Below are positions 54,511 through 62,672 of a stretch of DNA of 64,000 nucleotides, piece by piece. Every line of letters starts with the position of its first letter. Within the stretch, counting starts at the first letter, position 1. Under the pieces are notes generated by a model. The model saw only the letters and a program-made list of their open reading frames with translations. It was not told the origin of the DNA and did not search any database. A program made the position numbers and the translations under genes. Source of the stretch: Georgenia muralis (GTDB lineage: Bacteria > Actinomycetota > Actinomycetes > Actinomycetales > Actinomycetaceae); NCBI RefSeq assembly GCF_003814705.1, contig NZ_RKRA01000001.1, positions 4,036,776 to 4,100,775 of the forward strand, given 5' to 3'.

Positions 54511-56391
54511 ATGAGTTCGAGACGCGGTCGCAAGATCGACCTCGCGGCGGCGAGGGCCCGGGGCTGGGACAGCCTGGTCGAGGCCTACCTCGCCGAGATC
54601 CGCGACGCCGCGCACGCCCACACTGGAACGGCGGGTGCGACGCCGACGCCCGTCCCCGCTGCCGGCCCGAGGCGGCTCAGGCTCGTGGACGCGGTCTACG
54701 CCGAGCCCGTCGAGCTGGCCGTCGCGTTCCTAAAGCCCGACAGCGACGCCGACGCAGGGCTCGACACCGGCGCCGAGCCCGACACCACCGTCGACACCGG
54801 GAACCGGACCGGCACCGACCCCGAGGCCGAGGACGAGGCCGAGGACGAGGCCGAGGCCGAGGACACGGGGATGCCAACCGCGGAGGAGATCACCGCCGCC
54901 GCCGCGGTGCTGGCGCGGGCCGCGGGTCTGTACGGCGCCCCGCTCGCGACCGCCCTGGACCAGGTCCCGGCGCAGGGTCAGGACCCCTCCGTCCTCATCG
55001 AGCTCGTCGCCCACTGGAACCGCGTGATCTCCTGGTCCACCGCCCGCCGGGGGGAGGCGGCCGCCGCCCTTGCCGACGCCGCCGCCGAGCACGCCCGCCA
55101 CACTCCTGGCCCCACCGTCGACCCCGTCACCGTTGCCGCCACCGAGATCTCGATGCGCCTGACCACCACCAAGCAGGCCGCCACCCGCATGATCACCACT
55201 GCCACGATGCTCACCGGCCCCCTGACCGCCACCGGCGCCAGCCTCGAGCACGGCGCGATCGACCCGGTCAAGGCCCAGATCATCGCCGACGCCCTCCACC
55301 ACATCCCCCACCAGATCGCCTGGGACATCGAGGACGCAGTCCTGCCCGGCGCCCAGGGCCGGACCCCCGCCCAGCTGCGCCGAGACCTGACCCACGCCCT
55401 CATCGCCGCCGACCACCACCACGCCGAGGACCGCCACCGCCGCGCCCGCACCACCCGTCGCGTCTGCCACCCCAAAGCGCTCCCGGACGGCATGGCCTCC
55501 CTCTACGCAGTCCTGCCCGCCGAGGACGCCATCGCCATCGACCTCACCCTCGACAACGCCGCCCGTCACGCCAAGGCCACCGGCGACACCCGTACCCTCG
55601 ACCAGCTCCGCGCCGACACCCTCGCCACCATCGCCGTCAACGCGCTGACCACCGGCGAGATCCACTTCACCGTCCCGGCACCTGACCAGGTGGCCGGGAC
55701 GGCACACACGCCGACGATCGCGTCCGGTCCCGCGCCCGGGCAGGCAGCCCACGACTCACCCACACCGCCGTCCCGAGCGCCGTCACCGGGCTCAGCGCCC
55801 GGCCCGGTGCCGCTGACGGCCATCCGGCTCGGCACCACCCCGGTCACGATCCTCGTCACCATTCCCCTGACCACCCTCCTCGGTGGCGGCGAGCCAGCCG
55901 TCCTGGACGGCTACGGCCCCATCGACCCCGTCACCGCCCGCGCCCTCGCCCTCGGGGGAACCTGGCGACGCCTGGTCACCGACCCCCTCACCGGCGCCGT
56001 CCTGGACCACGGCCGCACCCGTTACCGACCCCCAAAGGACCTCGCGGACCTCGTCCGCGCCCGCGACCGCACCTGCATCCGCCCCGCCTGCAACACCCCC
56101 GCCACCCGCTGCGAGCTCGACCACTCCCTCGCCTGGTCCCAGGGCGGCACGACCGCCCTGACCAACCTCGGCTCCGCCTGCGACGGCGACCACGACCTCA
56201 AGACCTGCGGCCACTTCGCCGTCCGACAGATCACCAACGGCGTCTTCGAGTGGACCTCCGCCCTGACCGGCCACACCTACCGCCGCGAGCAAGACGGCAG
56301 CGTCACCTACCTCAACCCCCACCTCCCCCGACAGCCGCGCACCGACCCTCAGCACGACCCCACCAGACCGACCTCCACACCGCCCTACTAG
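54511..56391 (+). CDS. DUF222 / HNH endonuclease (13E12-repeat type)
   Basis: A 626-residue protein. After a low-complexity acidic stretch (EAEDEAEDEAEAED, about 112-125), residues 130-420 form the DUF222 domain (LIELVAHWNRVISWSTARRGEAAAALADAAAEHA..., RLTTTKQAATRMITTATML..., RRVCHPKALPDGMASLYAVLPAEDAIAIDLTLDN). The HNH nuclease lies at about 513-560: CIRPACNTPATRCELDHSLAWSQGGTTALTNLGSACDGDHDLKT. This is the 13E12 repeat family of actinobacteria; in M. tuberculosis several members are under LexA control, which matches the SOS box at the promoter here. The message appears leaderless. Proposed roles include mobile-element or DNA-damage functions; the true one is unknown. Confidence 0.92.
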   Translation: MSSRRGRKIDLAAARARGWDSLVEAYLAEIRDAAHAHTGTAGATPTPVPAAGPRRLRLVDAVYAEPVELAVAFLKPDSDADAGLDTGAEPDTTVDTGNRTGTDPEAEDEAEDEAEAEDTGMPTAEEITAAAAVLARAAGLYGAPLATALDQVPAQGQDPSVLIELVAHWNRVISWSTARRGEAAAALADAAAEHARHTPGPTVDPVTVAATEISMRLTTTKQAATRMITTATMLTGPLTATGASLEHGAIDPVKAQIIADALHHIPHQIAWDIEDAVLPGAQGRTPAQLRRDLTHALIAADHHHAEDRHRRARTTRRVCHPKALPDGMASLYAVLPAEDAIAIDLTLDNAARHAKATGDTRTLDQLRADTLATIAVNALTTGEIHFTVPAPDQVAGTAHTPTIASGPAPGQAAHDSPTPPSRAPSPGSAPGPVPLTAIRLGTTPVTILVTIPLTTLLGGGEPAVLDGYGPIDPVTARALALGGTWRRLVTDPLTGAVLDHGRTRYRPPKDLADLVRARDRTCIRPACNTPATRCELDHSLAWSQGGTTALTNLGSACDGDHDLKTCGHFAVRQITNGVFEWTSALTGHTYRREQDGSVTYLNPHLPRQPRTDPQHDPTRPTSTPPY

Positions 56392-56416
56392 CGGTCGCCG
56401 GTGCGCGACGTCGCAG

Positions 56417-56700
56417 TCACCGAACAAGGGGCCTCTCTCTCGTTCCTGATCCGAGCTCGTTGTGCGCCGGGACCCCGATCACAGGGACTCGGCGCACCCC
56501 GGGCAGCCGGGCGACGAGATGACCGAGCGCGAACACCGTCGGGCCCCCGCGACCGCGACCAGGACGAACTTCGCCGCCGGCGACCAGGGCAGCGGTCGGG
56601 CCGATGGGGAGATCGCGACGAGGACGAGGGGGTGGACGAGGTAGGCGACCCACGCCGCGTGCGTGTCGGCCGGCTCCACGGGCAGCTCGTTCACGGTCAT
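56417..56700 (-). pseudogene. Acyltransferase-3 C-terminal remnant
   Basis: Two frames together read as the last membrane helices of an acyltransferase-3 family protein: ADTHAAWVAYLVHPLVLVAISPSARPLPWSPAAKFVLVAVAGA in one frame (about 56700-56560) and then FALGHLVARLPGVRRV in another, ending at the stop near 56417. The N-terminal catalytic part with its His is absent, and a frameshift separates the two pieces. It lies directly downstream of the flavodoxin gene in the same direction and is clearly decayed. Confidence 0.65.
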
Positions 56701-56725
56701 GGCGCCACCGCCGCCTCGTCGAGGC

Positions 56726-57298
56726 TCAGGCGACGAGTCCCGCAAGCTCGGCACCCCACGCACGGGCTCTGTCGAGCTCACCCGCCCGCAGCGGGCCCTT
56801 GCCGCCGTCCAGGACGAAGCCCTCCCGCGCGATGACGTCACGTCCGTGCCGGCGCAGCGCCCGCGCGATCGGACGAGCAGCGCCACCGGCGAGCGGGTTG
56901 CCTAGGTGCGTGTCGAAGGTGGCGGCCTTGCCGCCGGTGGTTCCCAGATGGGCGAGCCACTCCCTGACCCCCTGCGAGGTCGCCTCGTCCGCGTCGTCGC
57001 GACCTCCGCCGTGCGCGTCGTCACCGACGCCGGCGTCCGCGCCTCCAGCACCACCCCCCTCGTGCGCGCCGGCGGGCGGCGCGTCCTCGGCCGCCTTCCC
57101 CCGGGACCAGGCCGTGCTCATCCCGCGGACGTGGGTCGGGCCACCGACGACGAGCAGGTCCGGCGCCCGCTCGGCGAGCCCGTCGGCGATGTCCCGCACC
57201 GTCACGGTCGCACCCGCCCCACGGGCGCCGTCGGCGATCGCCTCGGCGACCTCACGGGTCGTCCCGTACACCGTCTCGTAGACCACCGTCATCTCCAT
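56726..57298 (-). CDS. Flavodoxin-family protein
   Basis: A 190-residue protein with a flavodoxin-like fold. The FMN phosphate loop is VVYETVYGTTREVAEAIADG near the N-terminus, with DLLVVGGPTHVRGMST as the second FMN-contact loop and GKAATFDTHLGNPLAGGAARPI in the later half. Between about 90 and 115 there is a Gly/Asp/Ala/His-rich insertion (AHEGGGAGGADAGVGDDAHG) unlike typical flavodoxins. AAGGAGGTGG precedes the ATG; an ATG two codons later is an alternative. Probably a redox or stress protein, electron partner unknown. Confidence 0.87.
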   Translation of the reverse strand: MEMTVVYETVYGTTREVAEAIADGARGAGATVTVRDIADGLAERAPDLLVVGGPTHVRGMSTAWSRGKAAEDAPPAGAHEGGGAGGADAGVGDDAHGGGRDDADEATSQGVREWLAHLGTTGGKAATFDTHLGNPLAGGAARPIARALRRHGRDVIAREGFVLDGGKGPLRAGELDRARAWGAELAGLVA

Positions 57299-57359
57299 GA
57301 CGGGCCACCTCCTTGCCTCTCTCCGGACCGGCCGGTCGACCGGTCCGCCAACCGGTCGA

Positions 57360-57821
57360 TCAGTCCTGCACCCGTCCGAGCACGGGCACGAGGACTCCGC
57401 TGACCGCTCCGAGCACGGCACCGGCGAGTGCACCGGTGCACGCTCCGAGCGCGACGTCGGCGAGGTCGGACCATGCGGCGGGCGCCGCCGTCGCACCCGC
57501 GAAGATGACCACCATCGCCGGTGTCCACGCCACCGCGCTCACCCCGACCCAGCGCCACGGGCGGGCGACCGTGCCGCGCAGCGCGCCCGCCTGTGCCGCG
57601 CCGAGCACGCCGCCCATGAGGAGGCCGAGCCCGGCCGCGACGACGAGGCCCCAGGCGAGCGCCGTGCGGCGAGGCGCCAGCGCGGTGGCTGCGCGAGCAG
57701 CACCGGCCGCGGCGGTCATGCCGACCGCCTCCGCCCCGGCGCACAGGAGCACCCAGCGACTCAGCCGGGTCGGTGCCCGGACGGCCGGCCGGGCCGGCGG
57801 TTCCGCAGTCGTGCGGACCAT
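57360..57821 (-). CDS. Uncharacterised membrane protein
   Basis: A 153-residue protein with four hydrophobic segments: WVLLCAGAEAVGMTAAAGAA, WGLVVAAGLGLLMGGVLGAAQAGAL, WRWVGVSAVAWTPAMVVIFAGA and LGACTGALAGAVLGAVSGVLVPVLG, the last with a glycine-zipper-like pattern. No family is recognised with confidence. The ATG at 57821 was chosen because GGAGG lies five bases upstream; a GTG two codons earlier is possible. It precedes the flavodoxin gene by 61 bases on the same strand. Confidence 0.78.
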   Translation of the reverse strand: MVRTTAEPPARPAVRAPTRLSRWVLLCAGAEAVGMTAAAGAARAATALAPRRTALAWGLVVAAGLGLLMGGVLGAAQAGALRGTVARPWRWVGVSAVAWTPAMVVIFAGATAAPAAWSDLADVALGACTGALAGAVLGAVSGVLVPVLGRVQD

Positions 57822-57943
57822 CGCCACCTCCAGGGCGCCGGTTCACCCACGCCCCGACCTCCATGGTGCGCACGGCACGGGACGCGGTCCCAGGGTCGGA
57901 GGTCCCCGGGCCGCCGCGAGCGAGGACGCCGGGCCGGCACGCA

Positions 57944-57985
57944 CGACGGCGCCGGCCGGACCGCGTGGTCCGGCCGGCGCCGTCG
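57944..57985 (-). terminator. Very strong hairpin after the hemerythrin gene
   Basis: A 19-bp perfect stem (GACGGCGCCGGCCGGACC and complement) around a GCGT tetraloop, 21 bases after the hemerythrin stop. It separates that gene from the membrane-protein/flavodoxin genes downstream. Confidence 0.8.
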
Positions 57986-58006
57986 CTCGTCGGGTGTGCC
58001 CCACCG

Positions 58007-58573
58007 TCAGTCCTCCACGGCGTCCTTGAGCTCGTCCTTCGTCATGGTCGAGCGTCCGGGGACGTCCTGCTCCTTGGCCTTGTCGTAGAGCTCGTCCTTG
58101 GTGGGCTCGTCCGACCCGCCCGTCGAGCCGGACCCGCCGGCCGGGACGCCGGCGCCGGTCTCGCGGACGAAGCGGGCGCCCATCTCCTCGCGCTCGGCGG
58201 CGCTGAACTCCTTCTCGAGGACCGGCAGGAGGTCCTGCTCCTCCTCCTCGACGTGGTGCTCCAGCTCACCGACCATCGCGGCCAGCTTGCCGTCCCAGCC
58301 CGCCTCGTCCGGGTCGCCCGCGACGAGCTCGGCCAGCATGCCCTCGATGTGCTTGTGCTCCTCGACGCTGTCGTGGACCTGGTCGGCTTCCTCGCCCTGC
58401 CGTTCCCGGATCGCCGGGTACACGAACGACTCCTCGGCCTCGGAGTGCGGCATGAGGAGGTCGCTCACCTGCTGCAGCGCGGCAGCGGCCTCGGCGCCAC
58501 CCTCCTGCGCCTTGGCGAGCAGCCTCTCGACCTGACGGTGCTGTCCCTTGATGACCTCGACGATGTCCGGCAT
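58007..58573 (-). CDS. Hemerythrin-domain protein with Rho-N/SAP-like tail
   Basis: A 188-residue protein. Residues 1-130 are a hemerythrin four-helix bundle with His/Glu iron ligands in place: IKGQHRQVERLL, MPHSEAEESFVYP, EEHKHIEGML and LEHHVEEEEQDLLPVL. Family members bind a di-iron centre and sense or scavenge oxygen, nitric oxide or peroxide. After a Gly/Ser linker the C-terminus (EPTKDELYDKAKEQDVPGRSTMTKDELKDAVED, about 155-188) matches the tail of the ChaB-like protein at 49521-49952. AAGGA lies eight bases before the ATG. A strong hairpin terminates transcription. Confidence 0.9.
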   Translation of the reverse strand: MPDIVEVIKGQHRQVERLLAKAQEGGAEAAAALQQVSDLLMPHSEAEESFVYPAIRERQGEEADQVHDSVEEHKHIEGMLAELVAGDPDEAGWDGKLAAMVGELEHHVEEEEQDLLPVLEKEFSAAEREEMGARFVRETGAGVPAGGSGSTGGSDEPTKDELYDKAKEQDVPGRSTMTKDELKDAVED

Positions 58574-58649
58574 GGGGCGTCCTTTCCGTAGGTGGGGAGC
58601 CTCATCCTGCCGCCCTCGCGACGGACGGCAACCGGAGCGGGGACGTCCG

Positions 58650-58745
58650 GGCCGGGCGGGGCGGGGCGGGGCCGGGGCCCAGGCCGGGGCCGGGCGGCCG
58701 GGGGCCCAGGCCGGGGCCGGCGGCAGGCCCGGGGCCGGGTACCCG
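58650..58745. repeat. Low-complexity GGGGC-rich tract
   Basis: About 95 bases made almost only of G and C in repeats of GGGGCC, GGGGCGGGGC and CCCAGGCCGGGGCCGG, in the 200-base gap between the divergent hemerythrin and GNAT genes. No gene is present. It could fold into strong G-rich structures on one strand. Confidence 0.7.
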
Positions 58746-58777
58746 GCCGCGTGGCGCCGGCGGGCTACCGTGGCTGC

Positions 58778-59386
58778 GTGAGCATCGAGGTGCGGCCGGC
58801 CACGCTCGAACGGTTCGGGGACGTGGCGACCATGCTCGGGCCGAGGAACCCCACGTCCACCGTGTGCTGGTGCCTGAGCCACCGGGTCGACTCCAGGACC
58901 AACCGCGAGCTGGTCGGCCGCGCCCGTGGAGCGTACGTGCGCGAGCTCTGCGGTCGCGCGGTCGCACCCGGGGTCCTGGCCTACGACGCCGGCGAGGTCG
59001 TCGGCTGGGCGGCCGTGGCGCCGCGGGCGGAGCTGCCGTTCGCCCGCTCCCGGAAGATCCCGCACGTCGACGACCTTCCCGTGTGGTCCCTGTGGTGCAT
59101 CCGGGTCCAGCCCGGCCAGCGGGGCCGAGGGATCGCGCACGCGCTGGTCGACGGCGCGGTGGCGTACGCACGGGCCGAGGGCGCCCCCGCGATCGAGGGC
59201 TACCCGGTGGACAACGGGGGCCGCAGGGTCGACCTGACCATGGCGTACGTCGGCACGAGGAGCCTCTTCGAGAAGGCGGGCTTCGTCAAGGCCGCCGACA
59301 CCGGCGCCGTCTCCGGCGGCTTCCCCCGTGTGCTCACGCGGCTCAGCCTCGGCGGCGGCTCGGCCGGGAGCTCGCCGCACGACTGA
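58778..59386 (+). CDS. GNAT-family N-acetyltransferase
   Basis: A 202-residue protein with the acetyl-CoA-binding motif RVQPGQRGRGIAHALVDGAVAYARAEGAPAIEGYPVD (about 112-148) and YVGTRSLFEKAGFVKA near the end. An N-terminal CWCLSHRVDSRTNRE segment is shared with GNAT proteins of the YdhR-like/uncharacterised actinobacterial branch. The substrate is unknown. The GTG at 58778 lies six bases after TACCGT, a leaderless arrangement; the GC-rich tract upstream has no alternative start with a ribosome binding site. It precedes the ABC exporter genes but has a 98-base gap. Confidence 0.88.
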   Translation: MSIEVRPATLERFGDVATMLGPRNPTSTVCWCLSHRVDSRTNRELVGRARGAYVRELCGRAVAPGVLAYDAGEVVGWAAVAPRAELPFARSRKIPHVDDLPVWSLWCIRVQPGQRGRGIAHALVDGAVAYARAEGAPAIEGYPVDNGGRRVDLTMAYVGTRSLFEKAGFVKAADTGAVSGGFPRVLTRLSLGGGSAGSSPHD

Positions 59387-59484
59387 CCGGCTCCCCCGCC
59401 TCGCCGTTCGTCGTCGGGCCTCGCCGGGCAAGACCTTCCGCGCACGCCCGCGGAGGGGAACGATGGTCCTCGGAGGAGATGCCC

Positions 59485-60354
59485 ATGAGCGGCCAGCCGG
59501 CCATCGTCGCGACGGACCTGTCCTTCTCCTACGGCGACCACCGCGCGGTGGACGGGGTGACCTTCGCGGTCGCACCGGGCGAGATCCTCGGCTTCCTCGG
59601 CCCCAACGGCGCGGGCAAGTCCACCACGATCAAGATGCTCACCGGGCAGCTCGCGCCGGGCGGTGGCACGGTCGAGGTCCTCGGTCTGCCGATGCCGGCG
59701 CGCCGCACCGAGATCCAGTCGCGCATCGGGGTCTGCTTCGAGGAGAAGAACCTCTACCCGGCCATGAGCGCGGCGGAGAACCTGCGCTTCTTCGCGCGGC
59801 TCTTCGGCATCCGCGGCTTCGACCCGGCCCCGCTGCTGGAGCGGGTCGGGCTCGCCGAGCGCGCGAAGGACCGGGTGTCCGACTTCTCCAAGGGCATGCG
59901 CCAGCGCCTGATGATGGCCCGCGCCCTGGTCAACACCCCGGACGTCCTCTTCCTCGACGAGCCCACCGACGGACTTGACCCGGTCTCGGCACGGACCATC
60001 CGTGCCCTCGTCGTGGAGGAGACACGGCGCGGCGCCGCCGTCCTGCTCACCACCCACGACATGGTCGAGGCCGACGAGCTCTCCGACCGGGTGGCCTTCA
60101 TCAACGCCGGGCGTGTCCTCGTCCTGGACACCCCCGAGCGCCTCAAGCTCGCGCACGGCGAGCGCTCGGTCCGGGTGCGCAGCCTCGGCTCCGACGGCGC
60201 GGTGGCCGAGCACCTGGTCCTCCTCGACGCCGCGGACACCGCCGAGCGCATCGGCGCCGCCGTGCGCGCCGGGGAGGTGCTCACCGTCCACACCGAGGAG
60301 GCCACGCTCGAGGACATCTTCGTCCTCTACGCCGGCCGGGGGCTGGCGTCGTGA
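59485..60354 (+). CDS. ABC exporter ATP-binding subunit
   Basis: A 289-residue ATPase. Walker A is GPNGAGKSTTIKML, the signature SKGMRQRLMMARALV and Walker B VLFLDEPTDGLDPVS, with the H-loop TTHDMVEADELS. The C-terminal 60 residues form the extra domain seen in DrrA/NatA-type exporter ATPases (VRVRSLGSDGAVAEHLVLLD..., TLEDIFVLYAGRGLAS). It powers the two ABC-2 permeases that follow. ATG at 59485 with GGAGGAG six bases upstream; an ATG six bases earlier has no spacing for that site. Its stop overlaps the next start (GTGA). Confidence 0.94.
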   Translation: MSGQPAIVATDLSFSYGDHRAVDGVTFAVAPGEILGFLGPNGAGKSTTIKMLTGQLAPGGGTVEVLGLPMPARRTEIQSRIGVCFEEKNLYPAMSAAENLRFFARLFGIRGFDPAPLLERVGLAERAKDRVSDFSKGMRQRLMMARALVNTPDVLFLDEPTDGLDPVSARTIRALVVEETRRGAAVLLTTHDMVEADELSDRVAFINAGRVLVLDTPERLKLAHGERSVRVRSLGSDGAVAEHLVLLDAADTAERIGAAVRAGEVLTVHTEEATLEDIFVLYAGRGLAS

Positions 60355-61424
60355 ACGCCGCCATCGTCACGGCCATCCTGCGCAAGGACCTCGCCGCCTT
60401 CCGCCGGGACCGGTTCTACGTCCTCATCACCGCCGCCTCGGTGGTGCTCTACCCGCTGGTGTTCTGGCTGCTGCCGGCCACGGTGGACGAGACGATCAGG
60501 CTGGGCGTCGCACCGGGTGAGGTCCGTGACCTCCTCGGCGGGGACGCGGCCGCGCAGGGCGGCCTCGACGTCGTCGCGTTCGACGACGTCGCCACCCTCG
60601 AGGGCGCGGTCGACGCGGGCGACGTCGTGGCCGGCCTGGCTTTCCCCGCCGACTTCGTCGAGGCGACCGCGGCCGGCGAGCGCACCTCCGTGACCCTCCT
60701 CCTCGGCGCCGCGACCCCGCCGGAGCTGAGCGGGACGATGCGCGCCTTCGTCGGGGAGATCGCCTACGCCGTCGCCGGGCAGGCCCCGCCGGTCGACCCC
60801 CGCACGGAGATCGTGGTCCTCGGCGAGGACCGGGCCGGGGACCAGGTGACGCTGCGCGAGCAGCTGCGCCCGCTGCTGGCGTTCCTCGTGCTGCTCACCG
60901 AGACCCTTGCCCTCGCGGCGCTCGTCGCCGCGGAGGTGCAGCAGCGCACCGTCACCGCGGTGCTCGTGACGCCCGCGACCACCACCGACTTCCTCGCCGC
61001 CAAGGGGATCCTCGGCACGGCCATGGCCTTCGTCGAGGCGGTCCTCATCACCGCACTCATCGGCGGCCTCGCCACCGGCGCCCCCATCCTGCTCCTCGCC
61101 CTGCTCCTGGGCGCCATGCTCGTCACCGGGTTCGGGATGATCGCCGGCGCCTACGGCCGGGACTTCATGACCGTGCTCTTCCTGTCGGTGATGTTCATGG
61201 TGCCGCTCATGATCCCCGGCTTCGCCGCCCTCTTCCCCGGCAGCGCGTCGGGCTGGGTGCAGGCGCTGCCGTCCTTCCCCCTCGTGGACACGATCGTGCG
61301 CGTCACGACCCAGGGCGCCGGGTGGTCCGACGTCGCCGGGTCGCTGCTCCTGCTGGCGGGGTGGTGCGTGGCCTCGTTCGCCGTCGGCGCGCTCGTCCTG
61401 GGCCGGAAGGTGGCGCGGCTGTGA
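60351..61424 (+). CDS. ABC-2 type permease (first)
   Basis: A 357-residue permease of the NatB/linearmycin-resistance LnrN-like type: one helix near the N-terminus (FYVLITAASVVLYPLVFWLLPA), a 130-residue extracytoplasmic domain, then five or six helices with QQRTVTAVLVTPATTTDFLAAKGILGTAMAFVEAVLITALIGG. These transporters export drugs, lipids or sodium. It overlaps the ATPase gene by four bases and the second permease by four bases, so the three proteins are made together. The exported substrate is unknown. Confidence 0.92.
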   Translation: MNAAIVTAILRKDLAAFRRDRFYVLITAASVVLYPLVFWLLPATVDETIRLGVAPGEVRDLLGGDAAAQGGLDVVAFDDVATLEGAVDAGDVVAGLAFPADFVEATAAGERTSVTLLLGAATPPELSGTMRAFVGEIAYAVAGQAPPVDPRTEIVVLGEDRAGDQVTLREQLRPLLAFLVLLTETLALAALVAAEVQQRTVTAVLVTPATTTDFLAAKGILGTAMAFVEAVLITALIGGLATGAPILLLALLLGAMLVTGFGMIAGAYGRDFMTVLFLSVMFMVPLMIPGFAALFPGSASGWVQALPSFPLVDTIVRVTTQGAGWSDVAGSLLLLAGWCVASFAVGALVLGRKVARL

Positions 61425-62560
61425 ACGCCTCGGTCACCGCCGGCACCGAGCGGGCAGGTGCCGCGACCGCCGCGCGGACGGGTGCCGGCTTCAGCCTCGG
61501 CCGTGCGCTGCGCGTGACGGAGAAGGACCTCCGGCTGGGGCCGCGGTCGCCGATCTTCCTGTGGGCGATCCTCCTGCCGGTCGTGCTCACGTTCGTGCTC
61601 ACCGCCGTCTTCGGCACCCTCTTCGCCGCACCGCCGCGCCTGGGGATCGTCGACGCCGGCGGCTCGGCCGTCACCTCGGCCCTGCGCGACGCCGAGGGCC
61701 TGGTCGTGGTCGAGGTCGACGACGAGACCGAGCTGCGTGCGGCCGTCGAGGCGCACGACGTCGACGCCGGCCTGGTGCTGGGCGCCGGGTTCGACGAGAC
61801 GCTCGCCGCCGGCGGTCAGCCGGAGCTGGAGTTCTTCGTCTCCGGCTCGTCCCTGACGTCGGACCGGGTGATCCTCGGGGTGACCACCGTGTCGGTGCTG
61901 CGCGAGCAGGGCGGGCAGAGCCCACCGGTCGACGTCGTCGTCACCCAGGTGGGCGACGCGGACGTCGTCCCGGTCGAGGACCGGCTGCTGCCGCTCATCG
62001 TGTTCTACGCCGTCGTCATCGCCGGCATGTTCCTGCCGGCGGCCTCGCTCGTGGACGAGCGGGAGAAGCGCACGCTCGACGCCGTGCTCGTCACCCCCAC
62101 CCGGATGTCGGAGGTCCTGCTGGGCAAGGGGGTCCTCGGGGGCTCGCTGGCGATGGCGATGGGGGTGATCACGCTCTGGCTCAACGGCGCACTCACCGGA
62201 CGGGGGCCGGGGGTCGTGGTCTTCCTCCTCCTCGGCGCCGTCATGGTCGCCGAGATCGGGCTCGTCCTGGGCTGCTGGGCGCGCGACAGCAACACCCTCT
62301 TCAGCGCCATCAAGGGCGGCGGGCTGCTCATCGCCCTGCCGGCGTTCTTCTTCCTCTTCCCCGCCCTGCCGCAGTGGGTCGCTCGCCTCGTGCCGACGTA
62401 CTACTTCCTCGGTCCGATCTACGAGATGGCGAACGCCGGGACGACCCTGGGCGACCACCTGGGCGACCTCGCGATCGGCGTGGCGGTGTGCGTGCTCCTC
62501 GCGCCCGCCGTCGTCGCGATGGGCCGGCGGACCGAGCGGCGCGCCGCCATCACGCTGTGA
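61421..62560 (+). CDS. ABC-2 type permease (second)
   Basis: A 379-residue permease of the same layout as the first (KDLRLGPRSPIFLWAILLPVVLTFVLTAVFGTLF, then an extracytoplasmic domain, then REKRTLDAVLVTPTRMSEVLLGKGVLGGSLAMAMGVITLW). The REKRTLDAVLVTPTR stretch is the ABC-2 coupling motif and corresponds to the QQRTVTAVLVTPATT of its partner, so the two permeases arose by duplication and form a heterodimer. The 25-residue N-terminal extension is Ala/Gly/Thr-rich. GTGA overlap with the upstream gene. Confidence 0.92.
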   Translation: MNASVTAGTERAGAATAARTGAGFSLGRALRVTEKDLRLGPRSPIFLWAILLPVVLTFVLTAVFGTLFAAPPRLGIVDAGGSAVTSALRDAEGLVVVEVDDETELRAAVEAHDVDAGLVLGAGFDETLAAGGQPELEFFVSGSSLTSDRVILGVTTVSVLREQGGQSPPVDVVVTQVGDADVVPVEDRLLPLIVFYAVVIAGMFLPAASLVDEREKRTLDAVLVTPTRMSEVLLGKGVLGGSLAMAMGVITLWLNGALTGRGPGVVVFLLLGAVMVAEIGLVLGCWARDSNTLFSAIKGGGLLIALPAFFFLFPALPQWVARLVPTYYFLGPIYEMANAGTTLGDHLGDLAIGVAVCVLLAPAVVAMGRRTERRAAITL

Positions 62561-62672
62561 CGCGCGCTCAGGTGCTGGGCCCACCAGCCGGCTCTGTTGA
62601 CGTCCTCGAGCTCGATCTGGACCCATCACCTCGGGTCAACTCTCCTCCTGTCCCGTGGCCGGACCGAGAGTC

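Noticed and set aside
58650..58745. Replication origin or coding Gly/Pro-rich tract
   Set aside because: No DnaA boxes or AT-rich unwinding element, and no start signal; it is simple G/C low-complexity DNA.
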